From Aestuariibacter sp. GS-14 (GTDB lineage: Bacteria > Pseudomonadota > Gammaproteobacteria > Enterobacterales > Alteromonadaceae), in contig NZ_VHIP01000009.1 of assembly GCF_006494365.1 (NCBI RefSeq), positions 1 through 64,000 of the forward strand: 64,000 nt of DNA, written 5' to 3'. This document shows, piece after piece, positions 44,750 through 53,236 of the stretch. The position numbers and the translations under genes were made by a program. Positions within the stretch are counted from its first letter, which is position 1. Each line of letters starts with the position of its first letter. Below the pieces are notes generated by a model. It saw nothing but the letters and a program-made list of their open reading frames with translations, ran no database searches and had not been told where the DNA came from.

Positions 44750-44778
44750 TACATAGTGGCAACATCACAAAAAAAAGA

Positions 44779-45984
44779 CTACGACACCTGAAGGATAAAG
44801 CTATCTTCATCCTCGTTATTTTTCATAGCATCGCGGTACTCTTTGGGCGTTTGATTAAAATGCTTCTTGAATACGGCATACATGTATTGTAACGATGGAT
44901 AGCCGCAAATTTTCGCAATCTGAGACGTTGCCTCATTACTGTTTTCCAGCATTTTACAAGCACGCTGCAGCTTTTCGTGGTGAATTTCAGTATGGATGCT
45001 GTGCCCGCGCTCTTCGCGGAAGCGGTTTTCCAGGTTCGACCGCGATACGCCAACGTAATCCAGCACTTGTTCAACCTTGATGCCACGACACGCATTCTGG
45101 CGAATGTAGTGCATGGCCTGCATAACATGTGGGTCGCTGATTGCTTTAAAGTCGGTTGACTGGCGCTCTGCCACACACTCCGGCGCAATCAGAATGGGCT
45201 TTTTAGGCGGATTATGGCCTTTGAGCATTTTATGTAACAAGCGCGCGGCCTGTTCACCCAGTTCATAGCATCCCTGACGCACCGAACTTAAGCTTACCCG
45301 ACTTAAATAGCGGGCCAGCTCATCGTCATCAATACCAATCACCGCCATTCTATCGGGAATGATCATGCCGATATGATCACACACCTGTAGCAAATGGCGG
45401 GCACGGGAGTCGGTTACCGCAATAATGCCTATCGGCGTTGGCAAGCTCTTAAGCCAATCGGCTAATCGCTTAGTGGTGTACTGCCAGGTTTCCGGGCGCA
45501 CCGGATGGCCGCGGTACACATAACACTCATAACCCTGAGCGCGGGTGATCTCAAGTACAGCCTTTTCACGCTCCTGAGCCCAACGCGCATGCTCATTTAC
45601 CGGCGCGCCGTAAAACGCAAAGCGCTGAATGCCCTTTTGACGCAAGTGCTCAAACGCCGCCTGTACCAACGCATGGTTATCGGTAGCAACATAAGGCACA
45701 TCAGGGTAATCATCGGGATTGGAATACGAGCCACCAATCCCTACCACAGGCACTTTAGCTTTTTGTAAGGCGGCCTGAATTTCCGGATTGTCGTAATCGG
45801 CAATGATGCCGTCACCACTCCATTCGTCTAAGTGCTCTAATCGGGCCATAAAATCTTCTTCAAGATACAGATCCCAATCTACCTTAGAGGTTTGCAGATA
45901 TTCTCCCACACCGGCAATTACCCGGCGGTCGTATACTTTATTGGCGTTAAATAGCAACGTAATGCTGTGTTTTTGTTCAAACAT
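44779..45984 (-). CDS. xylR: Xylose operon regulator XylR
   Basis: XylR activates xylose genes when bound to D-xylose. The 401 residues follow E. coli XylR along the whole length: an N-terminal periplasmic-binding-like sensor (about 5-275) starting ITLLFNANKVYDRRVIAGVGEYLQ, with GVIADYDN-type and VTDSRARHLLQVCDHI segments, and a C-terminal AraC domain (about 285-395) with ACRGIKVEQVLDYVGVSRSN and GYPSLQYMYAVFKKHFNQTPKEYRD. It is divergent from xylB, with direct repeats in the shared region, and opposite in direction to xylBA. Confidence 0.96.
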   Translation of the reverse strand: MFEQKHSITLLFNANKVYDRRVIAGVGEYLQTSKVDWDLYLEEDFMARLEHLDEWSGDGIIADYDNPEIQAALQKAKVPVVGIGGSYSNPDDYPDVPYVATDNHALVQAAFEHLRQKGIQRFAFYGAPVNEHARWAQEREKAVLEITRAQGYECYVYRGHPVRPETWQYTTKRLADWLKSLPTPIGIIAVTDSRARHLLQVCDHIGMIIPDRMAVIGIDDDELARYLSRVSLSSVRQGCYELGEQAARLLHKMLKGHNPPKKPILIAPECVAERQSTDFKAISDPHVMQAMHYIRQNACRGIKVEQVLDYVGVSRSNLENRFREERGHSIHTEIHHEKLQRACKMLENSNEATSQIAKICGYPSLQYMYAVFKKHFNQTPKEYRDAMKNNEDEDSFILQVS

Positions 45985-46087
45985 GTGATGTGCCCCGTCG
46001 AACTAAATTCAGTAAATATTTTTTATGTTTTTTACTTACAGGCAGCATACTAATACATCGAATCTAAATTAACAAAATAATAACAAG

Positions 46088-46119
46088 TTTTCGTAATTGC
46101 GGTTTAATGTTTTCGCAAT
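46088..46119 (+). promoter_or_regulatory. Direct repeats upstream of xylB, putative XylR site
   Basis: TTTTCGTAAT (46088-46097) and TTTTCGCAAT (46110-46119) are near-identical direct repeats, 22 bp apart. This is the spacing expected for two AraC-type domains on one face of DNA. They lie about 38-69 bp before the xylB ATG, a typical activator position. Confidence 0.6.
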
Positions 46120-46156
46120 CAGCATACGGGGTATAGCGTTTTACCAGAATATTGAT

Positions 46157-47614
46157 ATGTATATAGGAATAGATTTAGGCACCTCAGGTGTAAAAACCAT
46201 TGTAACTGACGAGAGCGGCAACGTTATCGAATCTTCCAGCGCGCCCTTGTCGGTGTCGATGCCCAAACCGTTGTGGTCTGAGCAGAACCCCGAAGACTGG
46301 TGGCAAGCTACCTGCAAAACCCTGGACTACCTGGCGAGTAAAATGCCACTGGAAGGGGTTAAAGCCATTGGCCTTGCCGGCCAGATGCATGGTGCCACGT
46401 TGCTGAACAGCCAGGGGAAAGTGCTACGCCCTGCTATATTGTGGAACGATGGCAGAAGCGCTCAGCAATGCAATGACATCGAAAAAACCGTGCCGAATGC
46501 GCGTAAGATCACCGGCAATATCGTGATGCCAGGCTTTACGGCACCCAAGTTATTGTGGGTGAAAGACAACGAACCCGATGTCTACAAACAAATTGCTAAA
46601 GTACTGCTGCCTAAGGATTATTTGCGCTACAAGCTTAGCGGAGAATATGCATCGGATATGTCGGACAGCGCCGGAACCAGTTGGCTGGATGTAGGCAAGC
46701 GCAGTTGGAGCAAATCCATGTTACTGGCTTGCGGGCTCAATGAGTCCCATATGCCCAAACTGTACGAAGGCAATGAAGTAACCGGATACCTTAATAACTC
46801 ACTGGCCGAGAAATGGGGCATGAAGTCCGTTGCCATTGTTGCCGGTGCGGGCGATAACGCTGCCGGCGCCATTGGTTGCGGCATCGTTGAACCCGGCCAG
46901 GCCATGCTGTCGCTGGGTACCTCGGGGGTGTATTTCGCGGTTACCAACGAGTTTCGCAGCAAGCCTGATTCTGCCGTGCACAGCTTTTGTCATGCCATGC
47001 CAGACCGCTGGCATCTGATGTCGGTAACGCTCAGTGCAGCAAGTTGCCTGGACTGGTATGCGCGCAATGCCGGTTATCAGGACGTTGCCAGTCTGATCAA
47101 CAACGTTGTGAACAACACCCAGGTGGATGATCCGGACATTCCTTATTTTCTGCCGTATCTCACCGGTGAGCGCACGCCACATAACAACCCCAATGCCAAA
47201 GCTGGCTTTTTCGGCATTACGGCGTCCACCACTCGCGCGCAAATGGCACAGGCGGTTATACAAGGTGTTTCGATGGCATTGGCAGATGGCATTGATGTGG
47301 TGCACGACAGCGGCGTATCGGTGAATGGTATAAGCTTAATTGGGGGCGGTGCCAAAAGCGTTTACTGGCGTCAGTTGCTGGCCAATGTGTCTGGCATTGA
47401 GATGGACTACCGCGAAGGTGGCGATGTGGGCCCGGCTTTAGGTGCTGCGCGACTGGCACAAGTGGCGGTGAATCCCCAAACGGCGGTTTCCGACATCTGT
47501 CCGGTGCCCCAAAAAGTCGGTTCATACCAGCCTGATCCGGCACTGGCAGATTATTTCAGACATCGTCGTCAGAAGTTCCGTGAACTCTATTTCAGTCTGG
47601 AATCACATTTTTAA
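46157..47614 (+). CDS. xylB: Xylulokinase XylB
   Basis: XylB phosphorylates D-xylulose to xylulose-5-phosphate. The protein has 485 residues from the ATG at 46157; the longer frame begins at a TTG with no support. The FGGY kinase fold is shown by MYIGIDLGTSGVKTIVTDE, the substrate motif GLAGQMHG, LLPKDYLRYKLSGEYASD, and GAGDNAAGAIGCGIV and LSLGTSGV in the second half. It is divergent from xylR and precedes xylA by 110 nt. Confidence 0.96.
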   Translation: MYIGIDLGTSGVKTIVTDESGNVIESSSAPLSVSMPKPLWSEQNPEDWWQATCKTLDYLASKMPLEGVKAIGLAGQMHGATLLNSQGKVLRPAILWNDGRSAQQCNDIEKTVPNARKITGNIVMPGFTAPKLLWVKDNEPDVYKQIAKVLLPKDYLRYKLSGEYASDMSDSAGTSWLDVGKRSWSKSMLLACGLNESHMPKLYEGNEVTGYLNNSLAEKWGMKSVAIVAGAGDNAAGAIGCGIVEPGQAMLSLGTSGVYFAVTNEFRSKPDSAVHSFCHAMPDRWHLMSVTLSAASCLDWYARNAGYQDVASLINNVVNNTQVDDPDIPYFLPYLTGERTPHNNPNAKAGFFGITASTTRAQMAQAVIQGVSMALADGIDVVHDSGVSVNGISLIGGGAKSVYWRQLLANVSGIEMDYREGGDVGPALGAARLAQVAVNPQTAVSDICPVPQKVGSYQPDPALADYFRHRRQKFRELYFSLESHF

Positions 47615-47724
47615 CAAAAAACACAAGACACGTTCAAATTAACATAATTGTCGAATTGATTGCGCTCTAACATTATTTGCAATCATTATTCAACGGGCCA
47701 TTCGGCCACATTTTGGAGCTATTT

Positions 47725-49047
47725 ATGGCGGACTACTTTCAGGACATCAGCCCGATTCAGTACGAAGGTGCTGAGTCAACTAACCCACTTGCTTTTAAAC
47801 ACTATAATCCCAAGGAAGTGGTGTTAGGTAAAACCATGGAAGAGCACCTGCGCTTTGCTTCATGCTACTGGCACAATTTCTGTTGGGATGGCGCAGATGT
47901 GTTTGGTGGTGGCACCTTCGGTCGGCCATGGTTAAAACCAGGCGACGCCATGGAGCGTGCAAAGCAAAAAGCCGATGTGGCGTTTGAGTTTTTCAGCAAA
48001 CTGGGCGCACCCTTTTACTGTTTCCACGATATCGATGTCGCTCCGGAAGGCGACACCATTAACGACTATATCCGCAACTTCAGCGAAATGACCGATATAC
48101 TGGGTGCCAAACAAGAAGCCACCGGCATGAAGTTATTGTGGGGTACGGCCAACGTATTCAGCCACCCACGTTATATGTCGGGTGCCGCAACGAACCCGGA
48201 TCCAGCTGTATTTGCCCGCGCGGCAACCCAGGTATTCCACGCAATGAATGCCACCAAGAAACTGGGCGGCGCTAACTACGTATTATGGGGCGGCCGCGAA
48301 GGTTACGAAACCCTGCTGAACACCGACTTAAAGCGCGAAAGAGCGCAGTTTGGCCGCTTTATGAGCATGGTAGTGGAGCACAAATACAAAATCGGTTTCG
48401 ACGGGCTACTGCTAATTGAGCCTAAGCCTCAGGAGCCTACCAAGCATCAGTACGATTACGACACGGCTACCGTGTATGGTTTCCTGAAAGAGTTTGGTCT
48501 GGAAAAAGAATTCGCCGTTAACATTGAAGCTAACCACGCAACGCTGTCGGGCCATTCTTTCCATCACGAGATTGCTACGGCGTTTGCTCTGGGTGTGTTT
48601 GGTTCTATCGACGCCAACCGCGGCGACGCGCAATTAGGCTGGGATACCGACCAGTTCCCTAACAGCGTGGAAGAAATGACCCTGATTTGCTACGAAATTC
48701 TGAAAAACGGTGGCTACACCACCGGTGGGTTCAACTTTGACACCAAACTGCGTCGTCAGAGTACTGATCCGGCAGATATGTTCTATGGCCACATCGGCGG
48801 TATGGACACCTGTGCACTGGGCTTAAAGAAAGCCGCAGCCATCATTGAAAATGACTTTATCGCCAACACCAAAGCCAAGCGCTACGCAGGTTGGGATGAT
48901 GCCATGGGCAAACAAATCCTGGGCGGTGAATATTCACTGGCGTCGCTGGCTGATTTGGCAACCCGCAGTAATCTGGATCCAAAACCGGTTTCAGGTAAGC
49001 AAGAGTTGCTGGAAAATCAGGTTAATCAGGTGCTGTTCAGCCGATAA
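47725..49047 (+). CDS. xylA: Xylose isomerase XylA
   Basis: XylA converts D-xylose to D-xylulose using two divalent metals. The 440 residues match E. coli XylA in length and sequence from the ATG at 47725, which has GGAG 9 nt upstream. The class II pattern includes [27 protein letters not shown] with the catalytic His, LLWGTANVF, the [15 protein letters not shown] segment, [18 protein letters not shown] (metal-ligand Glu) and [18 protein letters not shown] terminator follows immediately. Confidence 0.97.
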   Translation: MADYFQDISPIQYEGAESTNPLAFKHYNPKEVVLGKTMEEHLRFASCYWHNFCWDGADVFGGGTFGRPWLKPGDAMERAKQKADVAFEFFSKLGAPFYCFHDIDVAPEGDTINDYIRNFSEMTDILGAKQEATGMKLLWGTANVFSHPRYMSGAATNPDPAVFARAATQVFHAMNATKKLGGANYVLWGGREGYETLLNTDLKRERAQFGRFMSMVVEHKYKIGFDGLLLIEPKPQEPTKHQYDYDTATVYGFLKEFGLEKEFAVNIEANHATLSGHSFHHEIATAFALGVFGSIDANRGDAQLGWDTDQFPNSVEEMTLICYEILKNGGYTTGGFNFDTKLRRQSTDPADMFYGHIGGMDTCALGLKKAAAIIENDFIANTKAKRYAGWDDAMGKQILGGEYSLASLADLATRSNLDPKPVSGKQELLENQVNQVLFSR

Positions 49048-49057
49048 CCTCAGTTTA

Positions 49058-49089
49058 AAAGCCTGCTGATGCAAATCAGCAGGCTTTTT
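49058..49089 (+). terminator. Rho-independent terminator after xylA
   Basis: AAAGCCTGCTGAT (49058-49070) and ATCAGCAGGCTTT (49075-49087) form a perfect 13-bp stem with a 4-nt loop, followed by T residues. Confidence 0.93.
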
Positions 49090-49155
49090 GCTATTTGATG
49101 TATTCACAAGCTAACCGAAGCAATCCGGCTAATCGGGCCAATCAAGGAGTAAGCC

Positions 49156-51084
49156 ATGCGAATTGGGTATTTGTTTCTGGCGTTGTTATGTAGTCTGCCA
49201 ACACAGGCGCTCACTCTTAACCGACTCATTTCTGATGGCGCTGTATTGCAACGGCATCACACTATTCCTCTCTCAGGTACAACCGACGCCGCCACCGTTA
49301 AGGTGTGGCTAAACCATTCGCTTATTGGTGAAACTACCGCTCACGATCAGCAATGGTCGATATCGCTCCCTGCCCACGAAGCAGGCGGCCCATACACATT
49401 GAAAATCGAAGCTGAACACGAAGCAGCAAACGAAACAGAAGCCCCCCTGATAATTCAGGATGTGTACTTTGGCGATGTCTATCTGGCATCGGGTCAATCC
49501 AATATGGAACTGCCCATGGCGCGTGTTCAGGAAGCGTATCCAGACGACGTAAACTATGCAAACTATCCGCTGATCCGCGAATTTACTGTGCCCGATGAGT
49601 ATCGCTTTGACGGCGAAAGCCAACAATACAGCGGTGGCCAGTGGCTCTCAGCAACACCAGCACACATCGCAAGACTCTCAGCAGTGGCTTACTACTTCGC
49701 CCGCGAACTGCATTTGTCTGAGGGCGTACCGGTAGGTATCGTGAATGCATCATTGGGTGGCTCGCCAATTGAAGCCTGGATGGCCAGAGAGATCTTAGCC
49801 GACTACCCGGATGACATCGCGGCGGGTGACTACTTTGCCAATCCCAGCAACATCGAAGCCACTCAGCAGCAGGAACAGGCAGCCCAGCAGGCCTGGTATG
49901 CCGCATTAAATGAACAGGATAAAGGACTAACCAGTACCCCCTGGTATACGCCTGCATTGAACGACAAAGACTGGCAACCCCTGAGCCTACCGGGCGATCT
50001 TCCGGGCAGTGAGGCAGGCTTTGCCGGGGTGTGGTGGTTGCGCAAACACGTATTTCTGGCCGAATTACCTACCGAACCACTCACCTTACGACTGGGCAGA
50101 ATCGTCGATGCCGATGAAGCCTATGTTAACGGCCACAAAGTAGGAAACACCACCTATCAGTACCCGCCACGCAGTTACACTGTACCGGTATCGGCCCTGC
50201 AAAAAGGTGATAACGTTATTGCGCTGCGCGTAATTTCAAACGGTGGCAGTACCGGCTTTGTGCCAGACAAACGCTATTATTTGGGCAACGACAAGGCCCG
50301 CATCAGTTTACAGGGCGACTGGAAATACAAGGTAGCAGCCAAAACCAATAATACGCCGTCAACAACCTTTATTCGCTGGAAGCCTATGGGATTGTTTAAT
50401 GCCATGATTGCACCTGCTACACAGTTCCCGATCAGCGGTGTGCTTTGGTATCAGGGCGAATCCAATGCATCCCGCCCGGCGGATTACCGCGACAAACTCA
50501 CAGCGATGATCAGTCACTGGCGAGCACGCTGGCAGCAACCTCAGTTACCGTTCTTTATTGTGCAGTTGACTAACTTTATGCAGCGTTATGCCGTTCCCAC
50601 CGACAGTAGTTGGGCACAGTTACGCGATCAGCAGTACAAGAGCACTGAGCTTGGCAATACCGCGCTAATTGTTACCCTGGATATTGGCGAGTGGAACGAC
50701 ATACATCCGGTAAACAAGAAAGAAGTGGGACGCCGGATAGCGCTCGCGGCTAAAAAGCTGGTTTATCAGCATCAGGTTACTTACACGGGCCCGGAAGTGG
50801 ATGGGATCAGTACCGATGGCAGCGCAGTGATCATTTCATTCAGTAGTGCCGAGGGTGGATTACACGCCAACACATCGTTGCGAAACAGCTTTGCCATCGC
50901 CGGTGAAGACGGCAAGTTTTACTGGGCAAACGCGCGATTAAGCGGCGACAAAGTGATTCTTCAGCACCCGGATGTACCGCAGTCGGTAAAGGTACGCTAT
51001 GCCTGGGCAGACAACCCTGCAGCTGGGCTATACAACCGCGCAGGCTTGCCTGCGCCGCCATTTGAACACAGTATTAATCGTTAA
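49156..51084 (+). CDS. Sialate-O-acetylesterase-type SGNH esterase, probable acetylxylan esterase
   Basis: This 642-residue secreted protein has a signal peptide (about 1-18) and an AAGGAG ribosome-binding site. It has the SASA architecture: an N-terminal beta domain, then the block with the nucleophile Ser115 in LASGQSNME, and a separate block with SGVLWYQGESN and the catalytic Asp515/His517 in NDIHPVNKKEVG. Between the halves (about 245-395) sits a GH2-like beta-sandwich insertion (LRLGRIVDADEAYVNG). The gene context (xylan locus) points to removal of acetyl groups from xylan rather than from sialic acid. Confidence 0.85.
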   Translation: MRIGYLFLALLCSLPTQALTLNRLISDGAVLQRHHTIPLSGTTDAATVKVWLNHSLIGETTAHDQQWSISLPAHEAGGPYTLKIEAEHEAANETEAPLIIQDVYFGDVYLASGQSNMELPMARVQEAYPDDVNYANYPLIREFTVPDEYRFDGESQQYSGGQWLSATPAHIARLSAVAYYFARELHLSEGVPVGIVNASLGGSPIEAWMAREILADYPDDIAAGDYFANPSNIEATQQQEQAAQQAWYAALNEQDKGLTSTPWYTPALNDKDWQPLSLPGDLPGSEAGFAGVWWLRKHVFLAELPTEPLTLRLGRIVDADEAYVNGHKVGNTTYQYPPRSYTVPVSALQKGDNVIALRVISNGGSTGFVPDKRYYLGNDKARISLQGDWKYKVAAKTNNTPSTTFIRWKPMGLFNAMIAPATQFPISGVLWYQGESNASRPADYRDKLTAMISHWRARWQQPQLPFFIVQLTNFMQRYAVPTDSSWAQLRDQQYKSTELGNTALIVTLDIGEWNDIHPVNKKEVGRRIALAAKKLVYQHQVTYTGPEVDGISTDGSAVIISFSSAEGGLHANTSLRNSFAIAGEDGKFYWANARLSGDKVILQHPDVPQSVKVRYAWADNPAAGLYNRAGLPAPPFEHSINR

Positions 51085-51144
51085 GTAATATTCATATAGA
51101 AGAACAAAAACAATAACAGGTAGCGTTAAAACACAGGTGGGATC

Positions 51145-52878
51145 ATGAAATATACAAGGGCACATTCTCGTTATCCATTCACACTCAGCGCAGCGGCTTC
51201 AGCAGTGGTATTGCTGTTATCTGGCTGTTCGGGGGGCGGAACCGGCAACACCAGCACAAACACACCACCGCCGGTGGTGAGCACGCCGGATAATGTAGCG
51301 ATTTACGCCAACCAGGTTGGATTTATTCCCGAGCAGGAAAAAGAGATAGTCATTACAGCCAACCAGGTTTACCGCTTCGACGTAACCAAAACAGACAACA
51401 ATCAGGTGGTATTGAGTGGCGAATCCAGCCAGCCAATGATGTGGCCACTGGCCGGCGAAAGTGCTTCAATTATTGATATAAGCACGATCACCGAAGAAGG
51501 TAATTACCGGCTAACCCTCGATGGCAGTAACGATAGCATAAGCTTTGCAATTCGCAACGACGCTTATGGCGATGTTCACGATGCCGCGATAAAAGCATAC
51601 TACTTTAACCGGGCGAGTTTCGCACTCGACCCAGCTTACGCGGGACAGTGGCAGCGCCCCGCAGGACACCCGGACGATCAAGCGGCGGTGCTGGATAACC
51701 CGTCAGATGTTCGCGCCAGCGCCAAAGGCTGGTACGACGCCGGCGATTACAACAAGTACATTGTGAACTCAGGTATTTCCACTTACACCCTGTTACGGGC
51801 TTATCTGGACTTTGGTGATTTTTATGCCAACCGCCAGTGGAATATTCCGGAGTCAACCAACACGCAACCCGATATGCTTGACGAAATAGTGTGGAATTTG
51901 GATTGGATGGCAACCATGCAAGATAGCGATGGCAGCGTATTCCACAAACTAACCACGCTGAATTTCGCCCCTGAAGTAATGCCCCATGAAGCCAACGAAC
52001 AGCGCTATTTTGTGGGCAAAGGCACAGCGGCCGCGCTTAACTTTGCGGCGGTAATGGCTACTGCAGCTCGCGTATTCCCAGCATCGGCGAACACATACCA
52101 GAATGCAGCAGAGCGCGCCTGGCAGTGGGCTGTTGCCAATCCGGATATGCCTTATACAAACCCGGAAAATGTGCGTACCGGTGAATATGGTGACACTAGC
52201 TTCGGTGATGAGTTTGCCTGGGCAGCCAGCGAATTATTGATCACCACGGGTAAAGCTGAATACCTCGACGCAGTGAGTTCTCATCTTGGCGCGCCGTCTA
52301 CTCCAAGTTGGGGCGGCACCATGGGATTAGCCTACCTGAGTTTACTAAAAGAAGGCGAATCACGCTTAGCCGCCAGTGACTATCAAACCATCAAACAGGA
52401 CTTCCTGAATTACGCCGATCAACTGGTAACAGCCGATGCTGAATCAGCTTTCCATGTTGCTATGCGTGAGAACGATTTTGTGTGGGGCAGCAATGGCGTT
52501 GCCATGAATCACGGTATGCTGCTGGCAACGGCCTATTCACTTACCGAAAACGAGAGCTACCGCACAGCTATGAGTCACCTGGTAGACTATGTGCTGGGTA
52601 AAAACCCCACCGGCTACAGTTTTGTAACAGGCTTTGGTACAAAGCCCCCGCGTTTTATTCATCACCGTCAGTCTCAGGCAGATGACGTGGCTGATCCGGT
52701 ACCGGGTTTCGTTGCAGGCGGACCACACAGTGGTCAGCAGGATGGTTGTACTTATCCATCTGCTCTTCCGGCAACGTCATATGTAGATGACTGGTGTAGT
52801 TACGCATCAAATGAAGTCGCTATTAACTGGAACGCACCTTTGGTGTATACGCTGGCAGCGATGAATAATTTGTATTAA
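51145..52878 (+). CDS. GH9 family glycoside hydrolase lipoprotein
   Basis: The 577 residues start with a lipoprotein signal (lipobox LSGC, Cys28) and a Pro/Thr linker. A CelD-type N-terminal Ig domain (about 49-138) with IYANQVGFIPEQEKEIVI precedes the (alpha/alpha)6 barrel. Catalytic residues of GH9 are visible: the aspartates in WYDAGDYNKY (D198 and D201), FIHHRQS and the acid Glu557 in NEVAINWNAPLVY. Members cleave beta-1,4-glucans; some act on xyloglucan or as exo-glucosaminidases. A hairpin (52903-52928) follows but lacks a T tract. Confidence 0.92.
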   Translation: MKYTRAHSRYPFTLSAAASAVVLLLSGCSGGGTGNTSTNTPPPVVSTPDNVAIYANQVGFIPEQEKEIVITANQVYRFDVTKTDNNQVVLSGESSQPMMWPLAGESASIIDISTITEEGNYRLTLDGSNDSISFAIRNDAYGDVHDAAIKAYYFNRASFALDPAYAGQWQRPAGHPDDQAAVLDNPSDVRASAKGWYDAGDYNKYIVNSGISTYTLLRAYLDFGDFYANRQWNIPESTNTQPDMLDEIVWNLDWMATMQDSDGSVFHKLTTLNFAPEVMPHEANEQRYFVGKGTAAALNFAAVMATAARVFPASANTYQNAAERAWQWAVANPDMPYTNPENVRTGEYGDTSFGDEFAWAASELLITTGKAEYLDAVSSHLGAPSTPSWGGTMGLAYLSLLKEGESRLAASDYQTIKQDFLNYADQLVTADAESAFHVAMRENDFVWGSNGVAMNHGMLLATAYSLTENESYRTAMSHLVDYVLGKNPTGYSFVTGFGTKPPRFIHHRQSQADDVADPVPGFVAGGPHSGQQDGCTYPSALPATSYVDDWCSYASNEVAINWNAPLVYTLAAMNNLY

Positions 52879-53236
52879 ATCTATTTTCATTATTTTCATC
52901 TCGCGGTGAATCGAATCAGATTCACCGCCACCACCCACTTCCAAAATCAATCAAAAATCCTCAAAAAGTAACAATAATCCACTCAAATATCGCTAAAAAT
53001 GTGACATCTCAAATATGAACCGATTCATTAAGTAATTACCAATTAACTTTATTGTTAATTATTTGTTGCGATTTATTGTTTTGTTGTTGTGATATTTTAA
53101 CACTCCATTGATACATTCTATTGACTGAATCACTATGCCCGGACCCTTTCTCAGATCTGTCCTTTTGCTGTTGGGAGCAGCGATAGATCGAAGAGTGGAT
53201 ATAACTATTCCATTTAATCTCAACGGAGACGTGATA
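52879..53236. promoter_or_regulatory. Upstream region of the first TonB receptor
   Basis: This 358-bp AT-rich region contains the hairpin GCGGTGAATC / GATTCACCGC (52903-52928) and an inverted repeat AATTAAC-N6-GTTAATT (53041-53060), a possible operator. An in-frame extension of the receptor gene up to 53135 has no family support and I treat it as leader. No gene is evident. Confidence 0.45.

Noticed and set aside
52903-52928. Hairpin after the GH9 gene as a terminator
   Set aside because: The perfect 10-bp stem is not followed by a T tract on the plus strand; kept only as a hairpin in the intergenic entry.
53135-53236. N-terminal extension of the first TonB receptor
   Set aside because: The signal peptide and ribosome-binding site fit the ATG at 53237; the extension lacks conservation and a ribosome-binding site.
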